Positions 47,201 to 58,035 of a stretch of 64,000 nt of DNA are shown here, piece after piece. The first letter of the stretch is position 1. Each line of letters begins with the position of its first letter. The stretch is from Lytechinus pictus (Eukaryota; Echinodermata; Echinoidea; Temnopleuroida; Toxopneustidae). Where the stretch lies: NCBI RefSeq assembly GCF_037042905.1, contig NC_087252.1:29192994-29256993 (forward strand), in the 5' to 3' direction. The notes under the pieces were generated by a model. The model searched no databases. It saw only the letters and a program-made list of their open reading frames with translations, and was not told the DNA's origin. The position numbers were made by a program, and so were the translations under genes.

Positions 47201-48424
47201 AGTAGGGGCAAACTGTACGATCATTTACGACGAAAGCATGGAGCCACAAAGATCCATTATCTGACCCCTCAGAGGAGACAGAGGATTATGAAATACCTTA
47301 AAGAAATGACTGTCCAGGTTCTCCGTTGCGGAGAATGTGGATTTTCCTGCCGCGATCGGAAATCCCTGGAAGTGCACAAACAGTCTCACAAGCTTGTACG
47401 GAAGGTTGTTAGAAAGGTCAGTACCCCAGTTGATTTGACCGACGCAGAGACTTGTGAAATATGTGGTTTTAAGACAAGGGATGAAGAGTTCTTCACAGAA
47501 CACATCAACAAGCACGTCGCTTTCCCGTTTGGGTGCAAGAAGTGTGGAAACACTTATACGACTAAAAAGTCGCTCCTCAGGCATCATCATGAGAAACACG
47601 AGGAGCAAGATCTTGATAATAGGGATTTGGACCAGAGTCTAGGTTTGAAGGCAAGACTGGTCCATTCCAAGCACAAGGATGCCTGTCCGGAATGTGCCTT
47701 CTACACACCTCATAAGTCGGTTCTCAATAAGCACATAGCCAGGCACAAGGAATTCCCCTATGGGTGCATCGAGTGCGGCAATGTATACACACGCAACAGC
47801 ACCTTACGTCGACACCAAAGATCCAAACATATCCATCTCTTCACAGGGGGTTTCGAGGGACCGGAAAAGAAGGAAATCGGCGGGCTGCTGCGGAAGATGA
47901 CTTCTCCCGAGGAACTCCAAATCCAGGGTGACGCCTGTCCGCACTGTGGGTTCCGGACACCCGACAAGAACTTCCTGACTGACCACGTCATCCTGCACCT
48001 GACCCATCCCTGCGGGTGTAGGATCTGTGGCAACGTCTACACCCAGAAGAAGTTTGTGATGAGACACATGCAAGAGAAGCACCCCGAGGCGTACAGAGAG
48101 GACGTTGACGTTGCGCTTACGAAAGGCGACCAGGACAGCGCCTCGGACAGTGGAGGGGAGAGGGATGGGAGCCTGGATGATGATCTCAGTTCTGAATCGG
48201 GGAAGCATGATGGGTGGGAACTCGAGGGAGGGGTAAATGATGATTATGGTAGGGATGATGAGATGGATGGGGAAGGTGGAATAGATGAGGATGAGAATGA
48301 AGAAAAGATGGAGGATGAAGAGGAGGATGAAGAAATGGAAGGAGAGGATTATTCTGATGAAAGTGATGCTAGTGACTTTGATGATGATGAGGAGGCGAGT
48401 ATTGGAAATGAAGGTGATCCCTGA
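41026..48424 (+). CDS. PRDM-family PR/SET domain zinc-finger protein
   Basis: Four exons: 41026-41263, 43136-43791, 45188-45434, 46278-48424. Junction phases match (1, 0, 1), giving about 1095 residues. Residues 1-250 are low complexity (H, P, Q, S, then A, T). Residues about 260-366 form a PR/SET domain: IEPGQVYGPLKG, AWE|LCLDG, WMGFVRNARYPEECNL, GRIYF, then VEPGTELRVFYSDTY. C2H2 fingers start at residues 387, 506, 559, 586, 653, 680, 731, 773, 800, 850, 877, 934 and 961. After them comes an acidic Asp/Glu tail (about 985-1095). PRDM proteins are DNA-binding nuclear regulators; some methylate histone H3, others only recruit partners, and activity here is unknown. I cannot name a vertebrate orthologue. 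An in-frame stop at 40984 lies upstream of the chosen ATG, but a possible acceptor (AG at 41012-41013) means the exon could extend to 41014. Confidence 0.92.
41745..41990 (-). mobile_element. tRNA-derived SINE, minus strand
   Basis: On the minus strand the head reads gggggctcagtggtagagcg (A box) and ggctttgatccc (B box). A CAT triplet sits in a possible anticodon loop between imperfect stems. The body continues to a gggcccgctggaagaac block near 41815. It is a retroposon, not a working tRNA-Met. Confidence 0.65.
41990..42141. mobile_element. Hairpin MITE (TTCATAAAGCTGTTCGTAA ends), copy 1
   Basis: Left gttcataaagctgttcgtaa and right ttacgaacagctttatgaaa are perfect inverted repeats. The arms continue through gagcgac and actggtga. 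A second copy is at 54122-54282. Confidence 0.88.
42153..42773. mobile_element. TTAA-bounded MITE, copy D
   Basis: Ends ttaaaggtcaagtccacccc and gggtggacttgtcctttaa; 621 bp. Confidence 0.88.
42783..42962 (+). mobile_element. tRNA-derived SINE
   Basis: A-box-like gtcttggtgtagaggtta and B-box-like gtgtttgatccc, then the body with ttggcaaggcattatccaca and caggtgtttaatgggcaccc, shared with the SINE at 5849-6245. Confidence 0.7.
43136..43791 (+). CDS. PRDM gene exon 2 (residues 80-298)
   Basis: Acceptor tttcccag at 43135, donor GAG|gtaggt. It encodes the disordered linker and the first half of the PR domain (VRVIAVKPIEPGQVYGPLKG, residues 264-283). Confidence 0.93.
43895..44470. mobile_element. 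TTAA-bounded MITE, second family (AAGGGGAATCCAACC)
   Basis: Ends ttaaaggggaatccaaccc and ggttggaatcccctttaa, in PRDM intron 2. Same length and end structure as the AAGTCCACC family but a different sequence. Confidence 0.82.
45188..45434 (+). CDS. PRDM gene exon 3 (residues 299-380)
   Basis: Acceptor ctaccatcag, donor AAAG|gtacag. It encodes the second half of the PR domain, including WMGFVRNARYPEECNL and GTELRVFYSDTY. Confidence 0.95.
45435..46277 (+). other. PRDM intron 3
   Basis: 843 bp. A segment of about 110 bp is repeated once (about 45880-46075: gaccccatctgaaatgaaaa and accccatctgaaatgagaag). Otherwise nothing is recognised. Confidence 0.8.
46278..48424 (+). CDS. PRDM gene exon 4: thirteen zinc fingers and acidic tail
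   Basis: Acceptor tttccgttag; the stop TGA is at 48422-48424. Finger 1 is single, fingers 3/4, 5/6, 8/9, 10/11 and 12/13 are pairs, and fingers 2 and 7 stand alone. All zinc ligands (C-x2-C-x12-H-x3/4-H) are present. An acidic spacer (YDEEDDEEEEEETKEDD) follows finger 1. Confidence 0.96.
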
Positions 48425-48655
48425 TAGACTGATTTCTTTATTACATATAACATGTATATAATGGTACTTGCACCCATGATATGCTGTAATTTTTTTTTAT
48501 AATGGATCATATCTTTGTTTCAATACTCACGATGTACTCCATCACAAAGACTTTCAGTTTATTCCTAGATCTGTGATTTCCAATCTATACAATTCACTTC
48601 AATTTCAAATTTTTTATATCCTGCTTTTATTGACGAATTTCGATTTAGATTCAGA
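48425..48655 (+). other. PRDM proximal 3' UTR
   Basis: AT-rich with no AATAAA. The first AATAAA downstream (48872-48877) falls inside the MITE that follows. Confidence 0.6.
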
Positions 48656-48962
48656 GGCCCCTATTCTGAAGTCGGGTTTAACTTAAACCCAGGTTTAAAG
48701 TTGTGGTTTAAGTATGGACAGCCAATTGTTACATAAATCACTAACAGTAGAGATAAGATATTTCAGCTCATTTTGGCTCTCAAATCATTCGTAATTGTCT
48801 AGGAACTATAAATAGATGATTGCCTTCACCATCAGTGAAAGAGTACAGTAAACATAGGAAACATGCAACTTAATAAAACATTTTGACACTTTTGGCTTCC
48901 CATAATTTTAGCACAGAGTTAGACCATGGTCTAAGTAAAACCTGACTTCAGAATACGAGCCA
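48656..48962. mobile_element. MITE of the GTATTCTGAAGTC family, intact
   Basis: Left ggcccctattctgaagtcgg, right ctgacttcagaatacgagcc. The gtttaa and acttaga blocks are mirrored. 307 bp. It carries an AATAAA on the plus strand. Confidence 0.82.
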
Positions 48963-49106
48963 GAGTGTTTGGTGTTATCATGAGAAAGGATATTCAAACT
49001 ATTATTTAACAAAACTAAAAAAGTTTAAACCTTTTGTTTGCACATTCAAATGCAATTTTAAATTTTTTAGTTCTTTATCTAGTTTGGAACACGTTTTCAC
49101 CTTTTG

Positions 49107-49719
49107 TTAAAGGACAAGTCCACCCCAACAAAAAGTTGATTTGAAAAAAAAGGAGAAAAATCCAACAAGCAAAACACTGAAAACTTCATCAAAATCGGAT
49201 GTAAAATAAGAAAGTTATGACATTTCAAAGTTTCGCTTAATTTCACAAAACAGTTAAATGCACATCCTGGTCAGTATGCAAATTGGCAGACTGATGACGT
49301 CACCCACTCACTATTTCTTTTGTATTTTATTATATGAAATATGAAATATTCTTATTTTCTCCTCCTTGTCAATTGAAAAAAAGTTGCATTTCTCCCTGAA
49401 CATGTAGAATTACCATTATTTTAACAGTTTATGGTTAAGTAAAGTTGGTCCTTATTGTCAAGTCTGTTAAAATTGAAATATTGTATAATTCAAACAATAA
49501 AAAACAAAAGAAATAGTGAGTGATGGACATCATCGACTCTCTCATTTGCATATTGCTGAGTTGTGCATTTAACTGTTTTGTGAAATATAAGCGAAACTTA
49601 AAAATGTCATAACTTTCTTATTTTACATCCGATTTCGATGAAATTTTCAGCATTATGTTTGTTTGATTTTACTTTATCGATTCAAATCAACAATTTTCTG
49701 GGGTGGACTTGACCTTTAA
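49107..49719. mobile_element. TTAA-bounded MITE, copy E
   Basis: Ends ttaaaggacaagtccacccc and ggggtggacttgacctttaa; 613 bp. Confidence 0.88.
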
Positions 49720-50500
49720 TAGAAGGGAAAGAAAACTTTCATTCCCCTTTTGCAGATTGGAAATTGAAGGTTTGTGTCATATTGACATATCTGCACTTTA
49801 TGTTTACCAACATAAATATGTATGTAGTATTTTTGGCATCTTACAATGGCAACAAGAATGTATTGCTTATATTATCTGCAGTATTGTATATCATTTTCTG
49901 TTGAAGAAAGAGTTTCATTCAAATACAATTTAAGGTCCTAATTCACAAAGGTGGTTTTGAAAACCTTTGGTTGAGTCCATGGTTTATGCACATTTCCTGT
50001 ATAAATACATGTAATGCTTTTACTGCTTATATTGTAAACAATGTCCAATGTTGATCAGTTTATCACACTCATTTCTTCATGAGTCTATTCTTCATAACAG
50101 TAGACTCATTAATAAAATACCATACTTAACCATGGCAACAGGCATCATTAAAGCAAAACATAAAACCTAACCTAGATGTATAGTGGGTTGGATCTTCATA
50201 TTTTATGAAATCCATCTGCTTATATGGGGAGTGTTTAGTGAAACAAAGATTTTCACTGGCAAATTTGCTCTGAGCCAATTAGGTGAGAGTACTCCAGTAG
50301 CTTGTAACAATAGCCAGTGAAAAACACTTTGTTTCCATGAAATGCCCCCTCCCCAAGGGCCTGTGAGTAGCACTTGTGCTGTATCCTCCAAATAGCTTCT
50401 TGCCTTTTAATACACATTCCCTTTTCCTTTTTTTTTATAAATCTCTTGGATTAAGCAAACATGTATGTATTTCTGGCTTGTATATAATAGGTAGTTTTCA
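49720..50500. other. Intergenic, nothing recognised
   Basis: No gene or clear repeat border. Confidence 0.5.
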
Positions 50501-50793
50501 CTTTTACTACGGGGAAAACTCCACAACGCATCGATTCCTTTTGAAAAAGCAATTAAAATCACAATGGAGAACGGAGGGGCTTTTGTCGGAAGTTGGTGGA
50601 CTGGGACAGCAGATCATCCGAAGATTTGCACCGGACGAACAATTGCAAATATGTCGTCGTCCAGAGTCGAGAGATTCCAATGCTGACCCGGTCCACCAAC
50701 TGTCGACAAAAGCCTCTCAGCTCTCCATTGTGATATCACTTGCAGTTTCAAAGGGATTGGTGCGTTGTAGAGAGAGTTTCCCCGTAGAAAATG
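50501..50793. mobile_element. Terminal-inverted-repeat element (about 293 bp)
   Basis: Left ttttactacggggaaaactc and right gagtttccccgtagaaaat are inverted. Inner blocks ggcttttgtcgg...ttggtgga and tccaccaactgtcgacaaaagcc are mirrored too, so it is nearly a full foldback. The 181-codon frame across it is not a gene. Confidence 0.8.
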
Positions 50794-51059
50794 CGAATAG
50801 TCCGGAATGTCATATTGTGTTGCGGATTTGGATATGGAGCATTGTCAATCCTGATAAAAAACATGACTGCGTGTATATATGTATAGTATGTGTAGGTATA
50901 TTTTACAACTCGCCCATCTAAATCATGCCATTTTTGTAATTCACTTTGCATCTCATCAGTTTGCATATATAATATGGTGCTAGCTGTTCAATTTTTTTGT
51001 GTGTGTTATTTGAGGAGAATGAAACTCTTGGATCATACATGTAGCTTGTATGAAAACAG

Positions 51060-51740
51060 AAAAAATCTCAGAATAAGATCAATGAAAGTTTGAGGAAAAC
51101 TGAATGAAAAATAAGAAGGTTATGAGCATTTCAATATTTAAATCACTAATGCTAAGTACACTGCAGATCCTAACATTGATAATGCGACCAAAATTTGTGA
51201 CGTCACATGCGAATAACTTCCCCATTTCTCTTACATCTTCTCCCTTATATATTCCATTGCAAGAGTTCTGTTTTATGAGATGACATAGAGTAGAGGTTTT
51301 ACAACATATGGATGAATTGATTGTGATGTAATTAGAATGAGCAAAAAAAAGAGACGTGTGGGGTACATGTATATTTTCACTGTCCAAAGGTGGGAGTTAT
51401 ACAATATGTGACATTACAGATCTTGTTCGCATTGCCAATGGGTGATTTCAAGTCCGGTGTTGGCGTTGGTGTTGGTGTTAGTGTTGGAATTTCGATTGCT
51501 TCTCCTAGCTCAAAAACCTATTCTGAGTTTGTAAAACTGATCCAGATCACATTATTGACATCTCAACAACCAGTGAGTGACTTTTCAGGACCATCTTCAT
51601 TTTATGTTTGGTGTTATTCTCATGTAAAAATTGACCTAACACCAACACCAAAAGGTCAACACTGAACTTGAAATCACCCATTGGGAGGATCTCCATCATT
51701 GATAGCATTAGTAATTCTTGACTTTCAAATGCTCATAACT
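51060..51740. mobile_element. Inverted-repeat element with a second MITE inside
   Basis: Outer arms: aaggttatgagcatttcaat with aatcactaatgct on the left, and agcattagtaatt with tcaaatgctcataact on the right. Inside, 51435-51685 is a separate element. Confidence 0.65.
51435..51685. mobile_element. MITE with CCAATGGGTGATTTCAAGT ends
   Basis: Left ccaatgggtgatttcaagtc, right acttgaaatcacccattgg, with GTTGGTGTT/AACACCAAC words mirrored inside. 251 bp. It is probably nested in the element at 51060-51740. Confidence 0.82.
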
Positions 51741-52269
51741 TTTGTTTTTCCAATTTTACTTGTCCTTAAAAAAAAAAATCTTATTCTTTGATTTCTTTTC
51801 TGTTTTCACACAAGCAAACTTTCTTCAATTGTTTCATTCTCTATTAATCTTATGTACATTGTTGAAAATGTATGGCCAAGTGCTTGATGCATCGTCAGAA
51901 AAATTATTTTGTTGTATTGCTGAATACCTTTTTAATATGTATTGCCTGTACATCATGCTTTCAATGTGTTGTAGAATGGTATATCTTAGCATAAAGGGTC
52001 TTTGCACAATTCAAGATAGGCCTGCGATATGGTTTAAAAAAAATGTTAGTGAACATTGAATGTGGAATAGACATGAACGTTCAGACAAGTTGAAACCCAT
52101 GGCCATGACTATCGTTATTGAAATGTTTATAGTGATATTCCTATTATCCCCTCCCCTTCCTCAACTTGAAGTTAATGAATTAATCAATTTATTATGAATG
52201 AATGGTTGGATATTTAATTGAATTGTTTTTCACTCAGAAAATATTAAAACTTCCTGTATTCACAAACCA
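51741..52269. other. Intergenic, nothing recognised
   Basis: AT-rich. A 105-codon frame (51742-52059) begins in poly-F/K sequence and has no domain. Confidence 0.45.
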
Positions 52270-52542
52270 AGGCCCCGTCTTACAAAGAGTTATGTTTGAT
52301 CCAATCAATCTCAACTGTATGGAAATCCATCTAGGCCATATTTTTGTCTACAAGAAATTTGCACAATCTCCTAAGTAAACATATAGAGAATCACACTGAA
52401 TCTTCAAGAGAGTGGTGATTGTATGAATGAACATATCTAGAAAATATTTTGAACAAATTTGAATTCTAGATGTTGACGTTGCTGGCCGTCCATAGTTGGG
52501 ATTGATCGGATCAATTGCAACTCTTTGTAAGACGGGGCCCTG
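52270..52542. mobile_element. MITE of the TCTTACAAAGAGTT family
   Basis: Left ggccccgtcttacaaagagt, right actctttgtaagacggggcc. 273 bp; the cleanest copy of the family. Confidence 0.88.
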
Positions 52543-52545
52543 GTG

Positions 52546-52862
52546 GGTGTTTCATGAAAGGTGTCAGCTCTGACTACGTTGTCAGTGCTGAGAATTCTAG
52601 TGAATTTTGTGGTTTAGATTGGGTCAAGAGGCACTGGCCTCTGACTGTTATTAATAATAATAATAGCCAATTTTTATAAAGCGCTTTTCCCAGAATGGCT
52701 CAAAGCACGTTACAGCATATTATTACCCCGGTCATTGGATTCATTTCAATCCCGCACGAAAAGTGCACAATTTCCACTCCCTGGGGAGCATAACTACAGT
52801 TAATGTATTAATTGTCAGAGAAAGACAGGCTGCCAGTGCTGACAAATTTCATGAACGGTCCC
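52546..52862. mobile_element. MITE with TTTCATGAA ends containing a SINE piece
   Basis: Left gtgtttcatgaaaggtgtca, right gacaaatttcatgaacggtc, with gtcagtgctga/tgccagtgctgac also present. About 52650-52795 is a different sequence beginning with an (AAT)n run and tataaagcgcttttccc, the tail of a minus-strand SINE-like retroposon. Confidence 0.65.
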
Positions 52863-53207
52863 CTGATCGTAGACCTATTGTATGACATTGACATGTATTT
52901 GCCATTTTACCCGGTACATTAAGTGCAAATTATGGATGGATATGACTCAGATGTACATATATTACTGAAGGGAAAAGGTGGTTTAAAGACCCTATAAAAA
53001 CTGTTGATTTTTTTTTTGTATTTGATTAGTGTAAGGATGCAGTATGGAATAAAGACGACAAAGTACATGTGATTTAATAAACTAATGCATTTGATAAAAT
53101 TTGGATATGAAGGCTGAATGGAATTTGGATAGAAATACTCTAAACTCTACATAAATCAACCTTCCACAAGAATCATGGTTTTAAACATCTTGTAAGTTCG
53201 GGGTAGT

Positions 53208-53523
53208 GGCTTGTATTCTGAACTTGGATTTATTATTAAAACTCTGGTCTACAGTTTTGATTTAAGTATAGATAGCCAAATTTGACGGGTATGATCTCGA
53301 ACAGTACATGTTCGATTCATCAACTCATTTTGACCCTGAAATCAGTCATTACTGACTCGGAACACTTACTGAAATAGCTCTCTTCATCATTAAAACATTG
53401 TTAGGATAGGAGCCATGTAATTTACAGTAAAGATAGTAAACTCATGTCAATGCCATTCTGACTTTTTTACTTCCCATAAATGTAACACATACCGTGGCTG
53501 AAGTTAAACTGGAAATATGGGCC
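53208..53523. mobile_element. MITE of the GTATTCTGAAGTC family, diverged
   Basis: Left ggcttgtattctgaacttgg, right gctgaagttaaactgg and atatgggcc. 316 bp, close to the intact length. Confidence 0.65.
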
Positions 53524-53895
53524 AATGTCAAATAGCCATTTAGTCTGGTCTATTCTTGGATTAGACCAAGTACCGTCATATGTATGTTATTTTACAATTG
53601 AAAGAACAGGATAGTTAAAAAAAAATATTTTTACTAATAATTAAACAATTTTTATGTAGTTTTAGTGCAAACTTGCAGATAACCTATACCTGTATGTACA
53701 TGTAGGATCTTGCCATAATAGTAGGCAGGTTCAGACCCTGATTGATACTTTGATCAACAAGTGGGTCTTCACACAAGACTAGCACATGAAATGTTTAGAT
53801 TTTTCAACTTCTCTACACGAATCATTTTAGGAGGCACATTCAGCCCATGTTACTGGAGTGAAGGATTTGCATAGCAAACTCATTTTAGTCAGGTT

Positions 53896-54067
53896 GGGCC
53901 CCGTTGTATAAAAGTTACTATTAAAGAAAGTCTGCCAGCCAATGGTATACAGTAGTTAATAGAATCCTTGATTCTGATTGGCTGTTCAGCATTGCTGCCA
54001 TAGTAACCATTGGATGGCGAAGTTACCATGATACAGAATTTTATGGTAACTTTTATGCAATGGGTTC
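53896..54067. mobile_element. MITE with GTTGTATAAAAGTTAC ends
   Basis: Left gccccgttgtataaaagtta, right gtaacttttatgcaatgggt. Internal ggttact/agtaacc blocks are mirrored. Confidence 0.72.
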
Positions 54068-54121
54068 CTGGTGTTATTTTATGGTTCTTTTAAAAAAAAA
54101 TGATATTAATTACTGGCGGCC

Positions 54122-54282
54122 GTTTCATAAAGCTGTTCGTAAGTTAAGAGCGACTTTAAGAACGACTGGTGATCCTTTCTTACGCGCTAAACCATCGCCT
54201 ATGGTGTATACCATTTACCAAAAGAAAGGATCACCAGTCGTTCTTAAAGTCGTTCTTATCTTACGAACAGCTTTATGAAACA
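54122..54282. mobile_element. Hairpin MITE, copy 2
   Basis: Same ends as 41990-42141: gtttcataaagctgttcgta and tacgaacagctttatgaaac. Here the arms are almost fully complementary (actggtgatcctttct/agaaaggatcaccagt). Confidence 0.9.
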
Positions 54283-54690
54283 CCCACCTGGTATATCTTT
54301 TTTTTTACTACATGACTTTCTAATGCTTGAACCTTTGTACCATACCTCCCTTTCCTGCTTTATACCTTTCATTATGGTCTGATCTCCCTAAATATGCGGA
54401 ATTTCCCTAAATATGACGCGAAACAAAGCTGCATAAATTACATCGTGTGCTATAGTATTCATGTGACAAGTGATATTCCAAAAATAAGAATGATATTACA
54501 TGTATGTTGTTTAATGAATTGTGTTGGAATCATGTCACAATTGATTTTTCTTGATTGCATATTTCAATAATTGCACATGTATATTGGTGATGACTCTGGA
54601 CTGTTGTTCCCACATTGTATATTTCAAGCATTCTTCAATTATTCCATCAGTCAAAGACAGATGCCAGTTGCAATATTTTCAAAATGAGTT
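54283..54690. other. Intergenic, nothing recognised
   Basis: No gene seen. Confidence 0.5.
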
Positions 54691-54957
54691 CGTACAGAAT
54701 CCAATAAAATGACCATCCAAGTTTTCTGTATGTATGAAAAAAAATAGATATGTGCCAACGGATCGTGGAAGATATCGAGCTTGTACAGAATCCAATAAAA
54801 TGACCACCCAAAGTATGATTGAAAAAAAAAACCTAAAAATCTGTGCCAATGGATTGTGAAAGATATTAGATTTATACAGAATCCAATAAAATGACCACCC
54901 AGTTTCTGTATGTATGATAAAAAAAAATCTGTGGCAAAGGATTCTGGAAGATATTGT
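54691..54957. repeat. Three tandem copies of a 91-bp unit
   Basis: The phrase acagaatccaataaaatgac recurs at 54694, 54785 and 54876. A related inverted single copy lies near 58870-58960. The 118- and 98-codon minus frames simply translate the repeat. Confidence 0.88.
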
Positions 54958-55132
54958 GTAATTTCCGAGATACATGTACTAGCAAAATAAGTATGGAATC
55001 TCATCAAATTGTGGGTTTTTCAAAACAATACACTGTCCCAAATATGTGCTTATCTTATAATTCATGAATTCAATATGTCCTTTTGTATGTGTTCCATGTA
55101 TTAGAACATATTAAAACAACTTTTGCTTAAAC

Positions 55133-55297
55133 CTCAGTCACATTTCCCCTACCGCTGTATGGCGAGACAGAAACAGACATTTTAAATTTTTTTGTACCAG
55201 CTACATATATGGTAGGTGCATGGTTTGAATGAAAATGAATAAAACGGCTGTTTTTGACTCGCTGCATGGCTGCTGTAGGGGAAATGTGACTGAGGTA
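55133..55297. mobile_element. MITE with CCTCAGTCACATTTCCCC ends
   Basis: Left cctcagtcacatttccccta, right taggggaaatgtgactgagg; 165 bp. The window's first 62 bases are the right half of another copy. Confidence 0.85.
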
Positions 55298-56215
55298 TAT
55301 GTCAGATGTATCTATGAACTGGTGATATGGATCCTCATCAAATGATTGGCTGAAAGCTATCATTTGACAAGTCCTTTTTTTTTTGCTAAGACAGGACAGT
55401 ATACTAATGACGAGCTCTATTGACCAGTCTTGGTTTTGAGAAGATGGTTTACCGTACAACAATTAGAAACTCATCACTATGTTCACTGGTGTGAGAGTTC
55501 AGATTTTTAGCTGATTTCAGATTTTTTTTTCCAGCTTATTTTTGGCTTCCCTCTGTACAAAAAGTATGGGAGCTCTTTCTATTTCAGGCTTTTTCAATAC
55601 TCTTCAGCTTTTTTCAGATCTTTTTATTTGTGACCACTCACACCCCTGTATGTTATAAAGTATTTTGCTCTGACATTAGAAAAATTATGTGCACTTGTTA
55701 CCTTGAAACAGTCTAGTCGCCTTCAGTGTTGCCTCTGGCGTGTTAGAACCCGTAAGGGGGGAGGGGGTGTACTCACACATATTAGCAGTATGGGTATGTG
55801 TGCCCCTGAAGACCTCCTTTTCTCTTGCCAACTGTTCCCAAGCATATCATTTTTCACCCCTTTTCATTGATCCCCCATTCTTCCCCATTCCTATACCCCC
55901 TTATTTCAGGCGTCATGAGCTTCCAAGACTCCTATAATTTCAGGTTAAATCAGGTTAAATTCCATTTCCATCTAACTTGCAAGTTCTTATAGCCCATCAA
56001 TTCACGAGCACCCCTACTCTTTCCAAATCCGAGTGCCCCCTACCCCCCCTCAGAACTGTCACAGAGGTACCTTGTGCATGTATAGTTGTTGCTAATTCAA
56101 TCTTTTTTTATCTGCTCGCCCCCCCCCCCCCATTTTGTTATATTTTTATTTATAAGACCTTAACTCTAACTTATTAATGTGTTAACAATGAAGTTCTAAC
56201 CTATTTAGCTGACCT
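55298..56215. other. Intergenic, no gene recognised
   Basis: A possible decayed hAT-like element (ggtgtgag at 55489, ctcacacccctg at 55638-55649) has only a 6-bp flank match. C-rich runs occur at 56038-56132. No gene. Confidence 0.45.
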
Positions 56216-56578
56216 TCTCTTTGCATACACATCCAAATACAACACTCGCTCGGCCACTAGTAATACTCTTGTTGTGCCTCGTACTGCTAAACAAATGGGT
56301 GTAAGGGCCTTTTCTACCGTTGCCCCCAAAACATGAAACTCCTAGCCGCCTTCGCTAAAGACTTCCCCAACACTTTCCTCATTTAAGAAATGTCTAAAAA
56401 CTTACTAATTCTAATTTTTTGTACGGTTTCCATATAGTGTTCATAATTTTGTAGTTATTCTTATGTTTCATCCTCCTATTTGTGTTTCTATTAGTCTTTT
56501 TATTGCGCTTTCAAAAAATCTGATTAAAAGGCGCTATATAAATGAAGTGTATTATTATTATTATCATTATTTGACTCT
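56216..56578 (+). pseudogene. 3' end of a non-LTR retrotransposon
   Basis: The frame reads YNTRSATSNTLVVPRTAKQ then MGVRAFSTVAPKT, with stops where family members have WNSLP. The 3' UTR contains aaaaggcgctatataaatga and a (TTA)n tail at 56548-56570, the usual end of L2/CR1-type elements. It is a dead fragment. Confidence 0.8.
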
Positions 56579-57009
56579 GACTTCAAGATCGAATTCCCAA
56601 CATAACCAATATTCTGATGAATTTGAGATTCTGGAAGTGCCAAACCCGCCCCACCCTCTCAGATGTTGAACAACTCAGACAACTCTGTACTATGGAAAAC
56701 ATCTCAGTATGGTATCAAAAAATTAATTCTCTATGAACAATTTAAAACAATTTTCTATGCTGTAGTATTAGATTTAGGCCCTTATAGGGTGTAATTACAA
56801 GCATCATTATACTGCATAAACATTCTATTGTCTGCACATATAATGTTCAAAATAAAACATTACCATGTAACGTCTTATGCATTCCTTTGTCTTTTTGTTT
56901 TTCTCTCAATTTGCTGATAATCACAGTGGCCATTTACAAAGGACTATGTGGTCTTTTCCAAATAAAGGTACTCGAGCCGCTCGACTTTACATATACAGTG
57001 ATTTTGGTC
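56579..57009. other. Intergenic, nothing recognised
   Basis: AT-rich, no gene. Confidence 0.5.
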
Positions 57010-57558
57010 AATTCCTGTAAGGGTCCTGGAATTTAGATTGGCTGTTGAGTCTTTTAACATAAATGGCAAAATTACCTTTACCTTTACCCGAGATTCTGGA
57101 AGAGTGCTGTGGATCCCAGCAGTCAGGTTTCCAGTTCTGTGCCATTTTCATCCGTCTCAATGATTGGTGTGGTGTCTGCTCAGTGTCGTTTTGGCTCAGA
57201 TCTCTACCTTCTATAAGATGTTTGCTACTCATATGGTGAGCAGAACCGCTGGTCTGCCCACACTTTGTCCAGTCTGAGCTGTAACTACTTCTTCAGGGAG
57301 TGAGTTCCAGTCATTTATAACCCGCTGGCTAAATGAATCTTGCCTCAGTTTGGTCAAGCATCTGGGTTTAGAAAGCTTCAGACTGTGACCTCTTGTATTG
57401 CCTGCTGAAAGTTCAAAGAAGGCATCACTTGGGATGCGTTCAAATCCATGAACAATTTTGTACACTTGGATCATGTCTCCACGACGTCTGCGGTACTGAA
57501 GGGATGGGAGGTTGAGTGCCTTCAGTCTCTCTGTGTATGAGTGATTCCTAATAGCAGA
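57010..57558 (-). pseudogene. C-terminal fragment of a non-LTR reverse transcriptase
   Basis: The minus strand reads NHSYTERLKALNLPSLQYRR, RRGDMIQVYKIVHGF, then RGHSLKLSKPRC and FSQRVINDWNSLPEEVV. This is the conserved tail of the reverse transcriptase/thumb region in jockey/CR1-type polyproteins. The frame then shifts (a second piece at 57008-57232), and the upstream catalytic part is absent. It is 5'-truncated and inactive. Confidence 0.85.
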
Positions 57559-57994
57559 TCATTATTGTTTTATGTACCATTATTGTTTTGATTCTTTTAG
57601 TATGAAAGTATGAACACTACAGATCGTCCCAGAAAAAAAGTCTGTTTACCCGAGCTATTTTTTCCAACATAAAAAAGTGAATTATTTTATATCATAATTC
57701 CTATACACCATCAATTAAGTTTTCCCTCTTTATTTTGTTAAGATAATTCATGGACAGATATGGATCCAGATTTGCTGAGGAAACAAAGGGATAACTGATT
57801 ATTTTTCTTTCTTTTTTATTCATGTTTAGTTTTTTTCTCTTAATGTCTTTGAATTCTCTTAAAAAGTTTTGCTAAAATCATTTCAGGCTTTCCTCAGCAT
57901 TTACTTGTTTGCATTTTCTGCATGATACATAAAATATTCACCAAATCATTAATTGGTCACTTTCAAATTCATCATCTCTCCTCCCCTTTCTTCT
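57559..57994. other. Intergenic, nothing recognised
   Basis: AT-rich, no gene. Confidence 0.5.
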
Positions 57995-58003
57995 TCTCCT
58001 CAT

Positions 58004-58035
<32 letters not shown>

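Noticed and set aside
47804..48208. Antisense open frames under the zinc-finger exon
   Set aside because: They are shadows of the PRDM coding exon on the opposite strand with no independent signal.
50376..50921. 181-codon open frame
   Set aside because: It crosses an inverted-repeat element whose arms explain most of the sequence.
55484..55649. hAT-like element with CACTGGTGTGAG/CTCACACCCCTG ends
   Set aside because: Only TATGTT (6 bp) is shared by the flanks, and the interior is decayed T-rich sequence. Not secure enough.
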